This document shows, in pieces, positions 9,773-20,189 of a stretch of 64,000 bases of DNA. The first letter of the stretch is position 1. The number at the start of each line of letters is the position of its first letter. Both the position numbers and the translations under genes were made by a program. The notes under the pieces were generated by a model, which worked only from the letters and a program-made list of their open reading frames with translations, was not told the origin of the DNA and searched no databases. The DNA is from Desulfocapsa sp. (lineage in GTDB: Bacteria; Desulfobacterota; Desulfobulbia; Desulfobulbales; Desulfocapsaceae): assembly GCA_022712975.1 (NCBI GenBank), contig JAFLJO010000100.1, positions 1-64,000 on the forward strand. Reading direction: 5' to 3'.

Positions 9773-10195
9773 ATGTCGTCACCAGAAGAAATGTATCAGT
9801 GTCAAACAATGAATTGCGGCTATATTTATGATCCGGATAGAGGGGATCGTAAAGGGAAAATTAAAAAAGGAACACAGTTTAAAGATCTTCCTGATGGATG
9901 GAAGTGTCCAGTGTGCGGCGCAACTGTAAAAGCGTTCAAACCTCTGGCGGGGCCTGGTTCTGTTAGTGCTGAAAATGCAGCGACCTCTGTCGTTGAAACT
10001 GAAACTGAAACTGAAATAAAAGGAGCAGAAAACGGTATGAAGAAATATAGATGTGATATCTGTGGATATGTGTATGACCCTGCTGTGGGAGATGATGCCT
10101 TTGATATTCCTCCAGGGACATCTTTTGACGATCTCCCCGACGATTATGAATGTCCTGTCTGTGGTGCAGGGAAGGAAGATTTCAGCGAAATATAA
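9773..10195 (+). CDS. Two-domain rubredoxin
   Basis: [20 protein letters not shown] and [18 protein letters not shown]; linker ETETETEI. Confidence 0.93.
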   Translation: MSSPEEMYQCQTMNCGYIYDPDRGDRKGKIKKGTQFKDLPDGWKCPVCGATVKAFKPLAGPGSVSAENAATSVVETETETEIKGAENGMKKYRCDICGYVYDPAVGDDAFDIPPGTSFDDLPDDYECPVCGAGKEDFSEI

Positions 10196-10210
10196 ACGAA
10201 TCGATTTGTG

Positions 10211-10235
10211 CGGGGCTGCCATCATGGCAGTCCCT
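10211..10235 (+). terminator. Hairpin after rubredoxin gene
   Basis: GGGCTGCCATCATGGCAGTCCC stem-loop. Confidence 0.4.
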
Positions 10236-10317
10236 GTCTTTAGCCATGCTCAGCCATCACACGCAAGTTCGAGTTTGGTGTTACCTCTTTGAAAATTCTT
10301 GAAAAACAGGTATAGGT

Positions 10318-10665
10318 ATGAAGAAGATTTTGCTTGTGGCTTTCCAAGGGCAGCCCATGTGCTTTATCCATGTCCTTTTAAATGGACTGGAAATGAAAGA
10401 TGCAGGGCATGAATGTAAAATTATAATAGAAGGTGAGGCAACTACCTTAATTCCTGAGATTATCAAGCAGGAGCATTTTCTTCACGGCCTTTTTAATCAG
10501 GCAAAAGATGCTGGCTTGATTGAGGGAGTGTGTAAGGCCTGCTCTATGAAAATGCAGGTTTTTGAACAGGTTGTAAAAACAGGCATTCCCATGCTGGATG
10601 ACATGTCAGGTCATCCAGGAATGGCGAAATATATTGAAAACGGTTTTGAAGTTTTAAATTTTTAA
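10318..10665 (+). CDS. Conserved hypothetical cytoplasmic protein, DsrE/F-like fold suspected
   Basis: 115 aa with RBS; GVCKACSMKMQVFEQVVKTGIPMLDDMSGHPGM. Confidence 0.55.
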   Translation: MKKILLVAFQGQPMCFIHVLLNGLEMKDAGHECKIIIEGEATTLIPEIIKQEHFLHGLFNQAKDAGLIEGVCKACSMKMQVFEQVVKTGIPMLDDMSGHPGMAKYIENGFEVLNF

Positions 10666-10691
10666 TTTTTTTCCGAAGGAGGAAACTAGCA

Positions 10692-11891
10692 ATGAATCCA
10701 GTTAAACTTACCGAAAATGTCTATTGGGTCGGTGCTGTGGATTGGGATGTTCGTGATTTTCACGGGTATTCCACAAACAGAGGAACTACTTATAACGCTT
10801 TTCTTATCATGGATGAGAAAATCACTCTTATTGACACCGTCAAGAAAGGACTGAAAGGTGACATGCTCGCCAGGATTAAAGAGATCGTTGATCCTGAAAA
10901 GATTGATTATATTGTGGTGAACCATGTGGAGATGGATCATTCCGGAAGTTTACCGGAGATGGTCGAGTTGATTAAGCCTGAAAAAATTATCTGTTCAAAG
11001 ATGGGTGAGAAGGCTCTGCTTCAGCATTTTCATCGTGAAGACTGGCCCTATCAGATTGCCAAGCCGGGCGAGGATGTCAGCCTTGGAGAAAAGACTCTTT
11101 CCTTCCTTGAAACACGGATGCTGCATTGGCCCGATTCCATGTTTACCTATCTTGTGGAAGATCAGATTCTTTTTTCTTCCGATGCTTTTGGTGAGCATCT
11201 TGGAACCAGTGAGCGCTTTGATGATGAAGTTGACCAAGCGATCCTTATGGAAGAAGTCACAAAATATTATGCAAATATCCTTACTCTCTACTCACCACTG
11301 GTCAAGAAACTGATTGCCAAGGTTAAGGAAATGAATCTGCAGATCAAGATGATTGCTCCTGATCATGGTGTTATCTGGCGTACAAATCCTGGTATGGTTA
11401 TTGAGGCTTATGATAAATGGAGCCAGGGAAAAAGTGATGGTAAGGCTCTTGTCATTTACGATACCATGTGGCATTCCACTGAAGAAATGGCCAAACGGGT
11501 TGGCGCCGGATTACAGGATGAAGGCATTTCTTACCAGCTTCTCAATCTTCGGTACAATCATCGCAGCGATGTTATGCGTGAAGTACTGAACGCAAGTGCT
11601 ATCGTTCTTGGTTGTCCCACATTAAATAATGGTCTGCTTCCCCGGATGGCAGGATTCCTCATGTATATGCGCGGTCTTCGTCCTCTGGGTAAAGTGGGTG
11701 CAGCATTTGGGTCTTTTGGTTGGTCTGGAGAGGCTGTGAAGCTGCTTAATACCGCAATGACTGAGATGAAGTTTGATATTATTGATGACGGACTTAAGGT
11801 CAAGTATGTGCCTGAAGATGCTGATTATGTTCAGTGTGTGGAGCTTGGCCGAAAAGTAGGAAAGGCAATAAAGGAACGCGCTGGCGAATAG
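10692..11891 (+). CDS. FprA-type flavodiiron protein (rubredoxin:oxygen oxidoreductase)
   Basis: MBL diiron motif HVEMDHSGSLPE, SSDAFGEH, C-terminal flavodoxin YDTMWHSTEEMA. Confidence 0.95.
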   Translation: MNPVKLTENVYWVGAVDWDVRDFHGYSTNRGTTYNAFLIMDEKITLIDTVKKGLKGDMLARIKEIVDPEKIDYIVVNHVEMDHSGSLPEMVELIKPEKIICSKMGEKALLQHFHREDWPYQIAKPGEDVSLGEKTLSFLETRMLHWPDSMFTYLVEDQILFSSDAFGEHLGTSERFDDEVDQAILMEEVTKYYANILTLYSPLVKKLIAKVKEMNLQIKMIAPDHGVIWRTNPGMVIEAYDKWSQGKSDGKALVIYDTMWHSTEEMAKRVGAGLQDEGISYQLLNLRYNHRSDVMREVLNASAIVLGCPTLNNGLLPRMAGFLMYMRGLRPLGKVGAAFGSFGWSGEAVKLLNTAMTEMKFDIIDDGLKVKYVPEDADYVQCVELGRKVGKAIKERAGE

Positions 11892-11915
11892 CATATCGGC
11901 CAATATAGGCACTTC

Positions 11916-12305
11916 ATGAGATTCTTTGCAAAAAAGATGAAAAGAATTTCTGAAGTGCCAATCAATCTGCGAGGAGTAGTTATGAAAATCCAAATAGATA
12001 AAAATGTAGTTGAATTTGTACCTGAGAATGAGCAGGAAACTGCTTCCATGGAGACCCTGTGGAGGGTTGTGGTTGATTGTGCTGCTACTAATAAGCGTAT
12101 GGTAGCCATTGGTGAGTATGTTCCTTCTAAACAGAATCTTGCAAGGTTTCATATAGAAGGTGTTTCAGCAACCACTCAATATACTGAAGATAAGGCAGTT
12201 GAGGAGTGTACCGTTATCTGTACAACCTGTAATAAGTATATGGCGTTGAAGGGTGGCGATGCTGTGCCTGTGTGTTGTGGTAGGCCTATGGAATGTGCCG
12301 AGTGA
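11916..12305 (+). CDS. Small protein with C-terminal desulforedoxin-like CxxC...CCGxPM metal site
   Basis: CTTCNKYMALKGGDAVPVCCGRPMECAE; likely start is an internal Met (MKIQIDKN) after ggagtagtt. Confidence 0.65.
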   Translation: MRFFAKKMKRISEVPINLRGVVMKIQIDKNVVEFVPENEQETASMETLWRVVVDCAATNKRMVAIGEYVPSKQNLARFHIEGVSATTQYTEDKAVEECTVICTTCNKYMALKGGDAVPVCCGRPMECAE

Positions 12306-12332
12306 TCTAAAGAAGCCAAAAATAATTAAAAT

Positions 12333-12369
12333 AAAAAAAGCCGGTGGAGTTATTCCACCGGCTTTTTTT
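12333..12369. terminator. Bidirectional terminator between convergent genes
   Basis: AAAAAAAGCCGGTGGAgttatTCCACCGGCTTTTTTT. Confidence 0.92.
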
Positions 12370-12398
12370 GTCTGCTCTATTTGCAAAAAACAAAAGCA

Positions 12399-14666
12399 TC
12401 ATCCCCTTAAAAAATTTAAAGCAGATCCTGCCTTGAACCAGTCAATTTGTTCTTTGTTCAAGGAGTGGTTCAGTGTCACTGTTGAAGTTGTTCCATCGGC
12501 GTGGTTGAGGCCTGCTGTAATAGTAGAACCTGGAGCAATCTCAGCAACTCCCATAAGATCAATCGTGTCATCCTCCTGAACAAGATCATAATCAGCAGCA
12601 TCTGCAAAAGTGAGTGGCAGGATTCCCTGCTTCTTTAAATTTGTTTCATGGATTCTGGCAAAAGATCTGGTAATCACAGCTCTTCCGCCCATATGGCGCG
12701 GACACATGGCTGCATGTTCCCGTGAGGAGCCCTCTCCATAGTTGGTATCTCCAACAACCACCCAGTTTTCGCCAGCCGCGGTATATGCTCGGGCAATCGT
12801 GTTATATTCCTGTGATTCTCCGGTCAGTTGATTTTTTGCGTTGCCAGCCTCGCCGCTAAAGGCATTCACCGCTCCACTAAACATATTGCCGGAAATATTG
12901 TCAAGATGGCCCCGAAAACGCAGCCATGGGCCGGCAGGAGAAATATGATCCGTGGTACATTTTCCTTTGGCTTTCAGTAATAGCCGCAATCCTTTGTAAT
13001 CTTTTCCGTCCCAGGAATCAAATGGCGTGAGAATTGCCAGCCGTTCTGAATCAGGGGAAATCTGAACAGTGATACTGGTGTTGTCATCAATTGGAGCAAG
13101 GAATCCTCTTTCATCACGAACAAGATTTCCAGTGGGTACTTCAGCAACTTTTCCCGGAGGACTCAGAGTAAAGGTGGAGCCGTCTGCTGCTGTATATTCT
13201 TCAGTAAAAGGATTAACAGTGAAGCTGCCGGTCATGGCATAGGCAAGACAGGTCTCGGGGCTGCCGATAAAACCACTGGTTCCGGAATTCCCATCATTTC
13301 GTTTGGGGAAATTTCGATTATAGGAGGTAACGATGGAGTTCGGGAATCCTTCCTCAATCCCTTCACGGTTCCACTGTCCGATACAGGGGCCACAGGCGTT
13401 TGCAAGCAGTGTGGCACCAATGGCTTCCAATTTCGCAAGTTGACCATCCCGTTCAATTGTGGCTCGAACCTGTTCGGAGCCTGGAGTAAGAAGCATGGGG
13501 ATCTTGAGTTTTACACCTTTGTCAGCAATTTGCTCGGCCATGGCTGCAATTCTGCCCATATCTTCATAGGAAGAGTTTGTGCATGATCCGACAAGTGCAT
13601 AGGTGACATTCTCAGGATGATTACCATCTTTTACATACTGAGCCATGTTAGCAACAGTTGAAGCCCGATCAGGCGAGTGGGGGCCAACCAGATGGGGTTC
13701 CAGAGTGGAAAGATCAAGTTCAATAACCTGGTCAAAATAGTTTTCAGGGTTTGTCAGGACGTCATCATCAGCACGTAACAGATGCGCATATTTATCTGCC
13801 ATGGCGGCTGCATCTGCACGGTTGCACGCCTTCATAAATGTGGACATACGTTCATCGTAGGGGAAGGTGGAGGTGGTAGCCCCAAATTCAGCACCCATAT
13901 TACAGATGGTGGCTTTTCCTGTGCAGGAAATGGTGTCAGTCCCAGAACCAAAATATTCAAAGACACGGTTGGTTCCACCGGAACAACTAAGTTTGCCAAG
14001 AAGAGTTAAAATAACATCCTTTGGTGCAGCCCAGCCTTGCAGTTCACCCGTGAGACGAACACCGATGAATTTTGGATGCAGTACTTCCCAGGGGAGGCCA
14101 ACCATTACATCCACGGCGTCAGCACCACCAACACCCGATGCAAAAGCTCCAAGACCGCCGGCATGTGGAGTGTGGGAATCAGTTCCAAGCATCATGAGTC
14201 CCGGAAAACCGTACTGTTCAATAAGTACCTGATGGATAATCCCAGCTCCCGGCAGCCAGCAGCCAAAGCCATAACGCTGGGATGCTGAGGAGAGGAAATC
14301 ATAGACTTCCTTATTTTCGGTAAGAGCAATATTAAGATCGCTTATCGCACCTTTTTGGGCACGGATAAGATGGTCACAGTGAACCGTTACAGGTACTGCA
14401 GCGTAATCCTTGTCAGCCAGCATAAACTGGAGAACTGCCATTTGTGCCGTGGCATCCTGAAGGGCAATACGATCAGGTCTGGTTTTGATGTATGAACTGC
14501 CGGCAACGAGTTCCGCATCGGCTGCATTATCAAGATGACCGTAGAGGATTTTTTCTCCGTAGGTGAGGGCACGACCAAGTCGCTTTTTGACAGTTGCAAT
14601 GTTTGCATCCATCTTTTTATATGTGGCTTCAATAAAAGCGGGTGTGGAATCAACCGAAGTGTTCAT
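12399..14666 (-). CDS. Aconitate hydratase
   Basis: 755 aa; GTDSHTPHAGGLGAFASGVGGADA, SCTNSSYEDM, ANACGPCIGQW, GDTNYGEGSSREHAA. Confidence 0.95.
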   Translation of the reverse strand: MNTSVDSTPAFIEATYKKMDANIATVKKRLGRALTYGEKILYGHLDNAADAELVAGSSYIKTRPDRIALQDATAQMAVLQFMLADKDYAAVPVTVHCDHLIRAQKGAISDLNIALTENKEVYDFLSSASQRYGFGCWLPGAGIIHQVLIEQYGFPGLMMLGTDSHTPHAGGLGAFASGVGGADAVDVMVGLPWEVLHPKFIGVRLTGELQGWAAPKDVILTLLGKLSCSGGTNRVFEYFGSGTDTISCTGKATICNMGAEFGATTSTFPYDERMSTFMKACNRADAAAMADKYAHLLRADDDVLTNPENYFDQVIELDLSTLEPHLVGPHSPDRASTVANMAQYVKDGNHPENVTYALVGSCTNSSYEDMGRIAAMAEQIADKGVKLKIPMLLTPGSEQVRATIERDGQLAKLEAIGATLLANACGPCIGQWNREGIEEGFPNSIVTSYNRNFPKRNDGNSGTSGFIGSPETCLAYAMTGSFTVNPFTEEYTAADGSTFTLSPPGKVAEVPTGNLVRDERGFLAPIDDNTSITVQISPDSERLAILTPFDSWDGKDYKGLRLLLKAKGKCTTDHISPAGPWLRFRGHLDNISGNMFSGAVNAFSGEAGNAKNQLTGESQEYNTIARAYTAAGENWVVVGDTNYGEGSSREHAAMCPRHMGGRAVITRSFARIHETNLKKQGILPLTFADAADYDLVQEDDTIDLMGVAEIAPGSTITAGLNHADGTTSTVTLNHSLNKEQIDWFKAGSALNFLRG

Positions 14667-14717
14667 GGATTCTCCGTAAATATAATCAATAAGTTATGTG
14701 TGGGGCTGGTGGTTTTT

Positions 14718-15050
14718 TCAGGAACGAATCAGTTCCTCATCAAGCATGGTATCCAGAAAATCGAGTATATACTGACGTTGTTCAGATGTGGCATGGGCAA
14801 TACAGTCACAATGCAGATGTGAATTGCTGCGAACCAGCAGTTCAAAACAGACTAAGTCTTTTTCTACTTCTACGCCAAAATAAAAGGGAGCACAATCGGT
14901 GTGGTCTTTCTGGGTGTCGGATAAAATCTCATCAGGTAACACAATCCAGTAAATCCCGATCATGGGGCCCATTTTTAAATGACGTTTTAAGTACGAATCT
15001 ATGTTGTCCCGTTCCATGGGGGAGAGATCATCAATAACGATTTTACGCAT
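14718..15050 (-). CDS. Conserved hypothetical protein
   Basis: 110 aa ORF, acidic/His-Cys containing. Confidence 0.5.
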   Translation of the reverse strand: MRKIVIDDLSPMERDNIDSYLKRHLKMGPMIGIYWIVLPDEILSDTQKDHTDCAPFYFGVEVEKDLVCFELLVRSNSHLHCDCIAHATSEQRQYILDFLDTMLDEELIRS

Positions 15051-15260
15051 AGTTTTTCAGTAGGTGATTGATTAAGGGGAATATTTTACGACGCCATTAT
15101 AAATAGTCAGCAGCAAAGGCTGATAGCGGGTTTCTTTCACTTTTAGGTAAAGTAACCTGCTCACATATACTATGTTCGTTCGTTTTTTCAACTGTACGGG
15201 AAAGTCTGTTAGAAGCAGAGCTATCTTGCGTCACGGAATAAGCAGGGGAAAGAATTATTT

Positions 15261-16262
15261 CTAGTCAATTCCAAACAATTGCCTTGGAAACCCTGAGTTA
15301 TCTGGAAAACCCATCGAAGTAAAGGGACAACAATCAATTTGAGGTTTAGTATCTACAAGATCAGCAACATTATTAATCCAGGTAGAACTCGGCCCAATTT
15401 TCTTAACAAGATACCATAGAATAGTAATATGCCCGTATATCCTACGTCTGGCTTCAAGGCTAAGATTAATATTCTGAAAATAAGGGTCAGCCCTAAAGCC
15501 TTTTATGCTAATGGGATTTGAAGCTTCGCGGTTCCAAATTCGCGCATGCTGAGCACATTTGTTCCGTAATATATTTATCTCTGTAAGCCAATTTACAAGA
15601 GTAGAACTATTATTAAAACCCAAGCGTTTGATGATTCTTTGCTGGCATCTTCCGTTCAAGTTTTCGTAATATTTGGACATCAACCCATAATCCCAACACT
15701 CAATAACAACCCAAAATGGGATAGGTAACCCCCTGTCTTTGTGCCAAACAATAGAGTCTTCTTTACTGATACTTACCAAATGGCATAACTTGCTAATCCA
15801 GTCATACCAGTAATTTACAACTTGACCATTTTTCTTTTTAGTCCTGGTGATTTTGGGATTAATAAAATCTTCTTTTTCATAGGCAAGTGGATCAATCTTT
15901 CCTATTTCATGGGCAAGAAGACTTCTCATATGAATTTCTATTCGCTCAATTCCATCTAGCATTAGTTGCCGTAATTTTTTATCAAATAAATACAAGTCAA
16001 CAATATCATTAAAATTGACATTCGCTTGGAATGTATCATCCCTAACAGGCAAACCTGTTAGAGAATCTTTAAGAAATTTCCCATCACCATCAAATTTGGG
16101 GCATCTGCAAGGATACCAAAAGCCACTCAGTCGATAATAACCAATCTGTGATAGCTTGCGGATCGCCTTGGGTTTATCAGGAATTATCATACCACGGCTA
16201 AGCAAACGCTCGACCAATGCGGAATATTCTAAATGTGGTTTAATATCAAGGGGAGTAGGCAT
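15261..16262 (-). CDS. Abi_2/AbiF-like abortive infection family HEPN protein
   Basis: LVERLLSRGMIIPDKPKAIRKLSQIGYYRLSGFWYPCR N-term; HEPN-type RNKCAQHARIWNR. Confidence 0.85.
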   Translation of the reverse strand: MPTPLDIKPHLEYSALVERLLSRGMIIPDKPKAIRKLSQIGYYRLSGFWYPCRCPKFDGDGKFLKDSLTGLPVRDDTFQANVNFNDIVDLYLFDKKLRQLMLDGIERIEIHMRSLLAHEIGKIDPLAYEKEDFINPKITRTKKKNGQVVNYWYDWISKLCHLVSISKEDSIVWHKDRGLPIPFWVVIECWDYGLMSKYYENLNGRCQQRIIKRLGFNNSSTLVNWLTEINILRNKCAQHARIWNREASNPISIKGFRADPYFQNINLSLEARRRIYGHITILWYLVKKIGPSSTWINNVADLVDTKPQIDCCPFTSMGFPDNSGFPRQLFGID

Positions 16263-16286
16263 AAGAAATACACCAGAAACAAGAAG

Positions 16287-16329
16287 GCCCGACCGTAATA
16301 CAGATCATGTCTGCATCAGGGGGTCGGGC
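16287..16329 (-). other. Hairpin just upstream of the abi gene; candidate 5' leader structure or ncRNA
   Basis: GCCCGACC...GGTCGGGC 8-bp arms with nested CAGA/TCTG stem; ends 25 nt before the abi ATG. Confidence 0.4.
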
Positions 16330-16573
16330 ACGATTAATTACAAGTATACACCTATAAAGATATCTTGTCAACAGATAAGTAAATTGGATACTTCTTCTCT
16401 GTTCGATAAGCAGATAGTATCATAGCGTATTGTTAGTGCCATGTACCGTAATAAAAAGATAACAAAAGTTTACACACTGACTGGTTCACACGTCCGATTT
16501 TTGAATTTAGTTCTATCATTGCCTCTCGTTCTAAGTTTCCGGTAAATCTGTGGCCAGCAGGTGAAACAGAACG

Positions 16574-17674
16574 TTAGATATCCAGCCAGGTGGTATCCTG
16601 ATTGAGAACTTCACACCCATCTTCACGGACAACAACCATATTTTCAAGACGCACCCCACCCCAGTTCGGCAGGTAAATCCCCGGCTCGACCGTAACAATC
16701 ATTCCAGCTTGCAGGTGTTTCCGGTTGCGTGATGAAAGACGAGGCTCTTCATGTACAGCAAGCCCCACACCGTGACCAAGAGCATGCCCGAAATACTTGC
16801 CATAGCCGCCATCGGTAATGGCTTGTCTTGCAACTTTATCTATTGCCGCTGCACTGATTCCGGCACGGATTTGCTTGGTAGCAGCAAGTTGGGCTTTACG
16901 AACAAGGCGATGGATTTTTAGGAATTCTTCATCCGCTTTGCCGGGAATAAAGGTTCTGGTCATATCGGAGCAGTACCCGCCAAGGATTAATCCCATATCA
17001 ATCATCAGTGGCTGATTCTTTAGGATTTTTACAAGACCGGGGACAGCATGGGGCAGGGCGCTTCGCTTTCCTGTGGCTGTGATGGTGTCAAAACTTGGCG
17101 ATTCGGCGCCTTTTTTACGCATGGTGGCTTCAAGCGCAAGTGCAATGTCAATTTCGGTATGATCCGGGGAAATTGTTGGATAGACTTCCTGAAAAACTTC
17201 TTCATTAAGATGCACTGAGCTTCGCAGTTTGTCAATTTCTGACTCATCTTTAATAACACGCATTTTTTCCACCAAGCCATGAACCGGAGTTAGCTTGATG
17301 GAGAGCTTTTCCCCGAGGGTCTGTATCTTTTCGGCTACAGAATGCAAGGTGTAATGGCTTTCAAAGGCTAGAGATTTAATGCCAAGATCTGGAAGCAGCG
17401 GCTCCAGCAGTGCTAACAATCCTTTTGGGTAAAGCATGACTGTCATATTTTCTACTTCCTGTTCAGCCTGGATTTTAAAGCGGAAATCAGTAAGTAAAAA
17501 TGGGGAACGACGCGCAGGAATTAATAAGCTCCCTGAACTTTCGCTAATATCGTGGTCAGGGGCAGAATAACCACTCAAGTAGCGACGATTATGAGGCTGG
17601 GTGATAAGGATGGCATCAATTTTCTTTCTGCGTAGTCCGGCCTGGATTTTCTTGATACGTCTTGCAATACTCAT
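16574..17674 (-). CDS. M24 Xaa-Pro peptidase
   Basis: GHALGHGVGLAVHEEPRLS, VTVEPGIYLPNWGGVRLEN. Confidence 0.93.
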   Translation of the reverse strand: MSIARRIKKIQAGLRRKKIDAILITQPHNRRYLSGYSAPDHDISESSGSLLIPARRSPFLLTDFRFKIQAEQEVENMTVMLYPKGLLALLEPLLPDLGIKSLAFESHYTLHSVAEKIQTLGEKLSIKLTPVHGLVEKMRVIKDESEIDKLRSSVHLNEEVFQEVYPTISPDHTEIDIALALEATMRKKGAESPSFDTITATGKRSALPHAVPGLVKILKNQPLMIDMGLILGGYCSDMTRTFIPGKADEEFLKIHRLVRKAQLAATKQIRAGISAAAIDKVARQAITDGGYGKYFGHALGHGVGLAVHEEPRLSSRNRKHLQAGMIVTVEPGIYLPNWGGVRLENMVVVREDGCEVLNQDTTWLDI

Positions 17675-18264
17675 CAGCCAAATCGCTGCATAAGGATCTC
17701 TTTACGCTGGTCAAAAGCCTGAGTATATTGATCGTTCAGATTTGCCTGAGCCTGTGCCCACTCTTTCTGATACTGGGGGTGCCTGGTCGGGTCAATTGTA
17801 CTGGAATCAGGTGCTTCGCCTGTCTGTTCCTGAAGCTGCTGAGCTAATTGCGCCCTGATGGTATCTTCAAGCTGACTTTTCATCTGTTCTTTATGTTGAC
17901 CGTACTGCTCTAAAAGTTGTGTCAGCTCGGCGCAGACAGATTCCACTTCACCGCCTGTTTCTCCTGAAAGATCAAGGAGTCCGGTAAGGGCTACACCACT
18001 GTTATTCATCAGCATATCATCCCGTGGAATAACAATGTTTCGAACCAGTGCCTTTGCCATTCCCCGACGCAGAGCCATTTGGTTTTCCGGTATTTCCTGC
18101 TTCAGAATCTCTGTCAGTCCCGATTGTTTACCACTTAAGAAGTCAGCAATCAGACGCATTCCCCGTTGTTCGATTTCCTTGTCTGCGGGAATATCTTCAG
18201 CGCGTGCAGCCATTCGTGCTGCACGTTCCATAACCATATCCAGTGTACTTCGTATCTCAGCCAT
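17674..18264 (-). CDS. Conserved hypothetical, coiled-coil rich
   Basis: Start taken at MAEIRSTLDMV; adjacent to peptidase gene. Confidence 0.6.
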   Translation of the reverse strand: MAEIRSTLDMVMERAARMAARAEDIPADKEIEQRGMRLIADFLSGKQSGLTEILKQEIPENQMALRRGMAKALVRNIVIPRDDMLMNNSGVALTGLLDLSGETGGEVESVCAELTQLLEQYGQHKEQMKSQLEDTIRAQLAQQLQEQTGEAPDSSTIDPTRHPQYQKEWAQAQANLNDQYTQAFDQRKEILMQRFG

Positions 18265-18432
18265 AGTGTCCTGTTTGTATAGTGTAATAGAATAATGAAC
18301 CGCTCTTATTTGTACCACAGCAGGTAATTATCTTCATTGAAAATAATGGATCGTGATTCTGATGCCACAAAGTGGCCAAAAGGTTAAGGTACCATCAGGA
18401 GAGGGTGTAGCGATGGTGCAAAAAACACTTTT

Positions 18433-19791
18433 TTAAGAATGATTGTTTCTTAATCTGGCACTGAAAAAGCCATCAATCGTAGGTCCCGGCAAGGGTGTAA
18501 AGTATTTGTTTGTAATAAAAGTATGTGCTTTAGATGCCAAAGATGCTGTGCAGTCTTCCAATGAAAAATCGGAGTTGTGGGTTAGAAAATGTTCGATAAC
18601 CTGTTCATTTTCTTCTGTCTCGAGGGAACAGGTGGCGTATACAAGAATACCATTGGGGGCAAGAAGTTTTGCTGCAGATTGGAGTAGTCCAAGTTGAGTT
18701 TTCTGATAATTCTTGAAATCTTCTACTCGTCTGTTCCAGCGAATGTCGGGATGCCGGCGGGTGACACCAGTGCCTGAGCAGGGTACATCAAGCAGGATAC
18801 CGTGAAAGCGTTTACTACTTGAAATTGCAAAATCCTGGAGACGACCGGGAAAAATGGGGACATCCAATGATGGGTGCAAGCGGGTCATGTTTTCTTTAAA
18901 CTTTTCCAGGCGTGCTTTGTCAGGTTCTACTGCTGAGACGCTGGCTTGAACGTGCTCTGCGAGCTGAATTAGTACACTGGTTTTACCACCAATCCCAGCA
19001 CAGGCATCAAGGTAGTCACCATTTTGTATCATTGGGCCAAGGAGATGGGCAAGGAGCTGGGCTCCCTGATCCTGAACCTGAAAATATCCTTCATCAAACC
19101 CTGGTAGTTCTCGTATTTCACCGTGAAAATCTTCAAGGATGAGGGTGTCATCACAATAGTTTCCATGGTGAGTCAGTATCTCATTTGTACTAAGAATTTC
19201 TTTAAATGATTTTCGGTCAGTGGCGCAGGAGTTAATCTGCAGGCTGAAAACAGCTTGTTCATTATTTTGTCTGCAAATACGTGTGGCTTCTTTTTTGCCA
19301 TACTGTTTTTCCCAACGTTCTACAAGCCAATGGGGATGATTAAGGATAGGCTGGGCAGGATTTTCAAGCAGGGCCAGAAGTTCTTCCTTTTTGCGGATGC
19401 TGTTGCGAAGTACGCCATTTACAAAGCCATGGAGTCTTTTGGGGAGCCGTGCGGCTTTTACAGCTTTTACAGATTCATTGACTGCTGCCGATTCCGGAAT
19501 ACGGTCAAGGAACATAATCTGATATAGCCCGACCCGCAGAGCTTGAAGGATGAATGGTTCGACTTTTTTGAGTGGCTGACTACAGAGATGCTGCAGCATG
19601 ATATCGAGTGATTCCCGGTTGCGTAACAGGCCGTAAATAATATTGACTGCAAGCTGCCGATCATTGCTTTCCAGGGGGTTTTCCGCAAGCATACCATTAA
19701 GGATGCTTTTAACCGGTTTTCGGCTCTTGTGCAGTTCGCAAAGGGTCTTGATTGCAACAAAGCGTGCAGATTTTTTTTGTGTCGGTGGCAA
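18433..19791 (-). CDS. rsmB: 16S rRNA m5C967 methyltransferase RsmB
   Basis: NusB-like N-term, DACAGIGGKTSVLIQLA, LDVPCSGTGVTRRHPDIRW, YATCSLETEENE. Confidence 0.93.
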   Translation of the reverse strand: MPPTQKKSARFVAIKTLCELHKSRKPVKSILNGMLAENPLESNDRQLAVNIIYGLLRNRESLDIMLQHLCSQPLKKVEPFILQALRVGLYQIMFLDRIPESAAVNESVKAVKAARLPKRLHGFVNGVLRNSIRKKEELLALLENPAQPILNHPHWLVERWEKQYGKKEATRICRQNNEQAVFSLQINSCATDRKSFKEILSTNEILTHHGNYCDDTLILEDFHGEIRELPGFDEGYFQVQDQGAQLLAHLLGPMIQNGDYLDACAGIGGKTSVLIQLAEHVQASVSAVEPDKARLEKFKENMTRLHPSLDVPIFPGRLQDFAISSSKRFHGILLDVPCSGTGVTRRHPDIRWNRRVEDFKNYQKTQLGLLQSAAKLLAPNGILVYATCSLETEENEQVIEHFLTHNSDFSLEDCTASLASKAHTFITNKYFTPLPGPTIDGFFSARLRNNHS

Positions 19792-19808
19792 AAGGGAGAT
19801 TCGTAAGC

Positions 19809-20189
19809 TCAGGTAGTGGTAAGAGTGTCGATGGCAGCAATAAGCTCTTCTATTGGAGAACCCTTGGAAATAAGTGATGGATTATTTTCACCTTTGCCCA
19901 TATCTTCTGCTTCATCCGGGGTAAGCATGCCGGAAAGATAGAGGATGGGGATGCTGGAAGTTGTTGGATTTGCGGAAAGGGCAGAACTAATCTCAACACC
20001 GTTGGTACCCGGCATGTTGATGTCAAGGATAGCAATATCGGGAAGATTTTGACTGATAATATCGAAAGCTTCATTTCCGTTGGTGTGATAGCTGATACTC
20101 ATTCGTCCGGTATCCTCAAGCTGCAATTTCAGCAACTCACAGGCATCCTGGTCGTCATCAATTATTATAATACGTGTTTGCTTGCCCAT
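19809..20189 (-). CDS. Single-domain response regulator
   Basis: IIIIDDDQDACELL, DIAILDINMPGTNG. Confidence 0.9.
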   Translation of the reverse strand: MGKQTRIIIIDDDQDACELLKLQLEDTGRMSISYHTNGNEAFDIISQNLPDIAILDINMPGTNGVEISSALSANPTTSSIPILYLSGMLTPDEAEDMGKGENNPSLISKGSPIEELIAAIDTLTTT

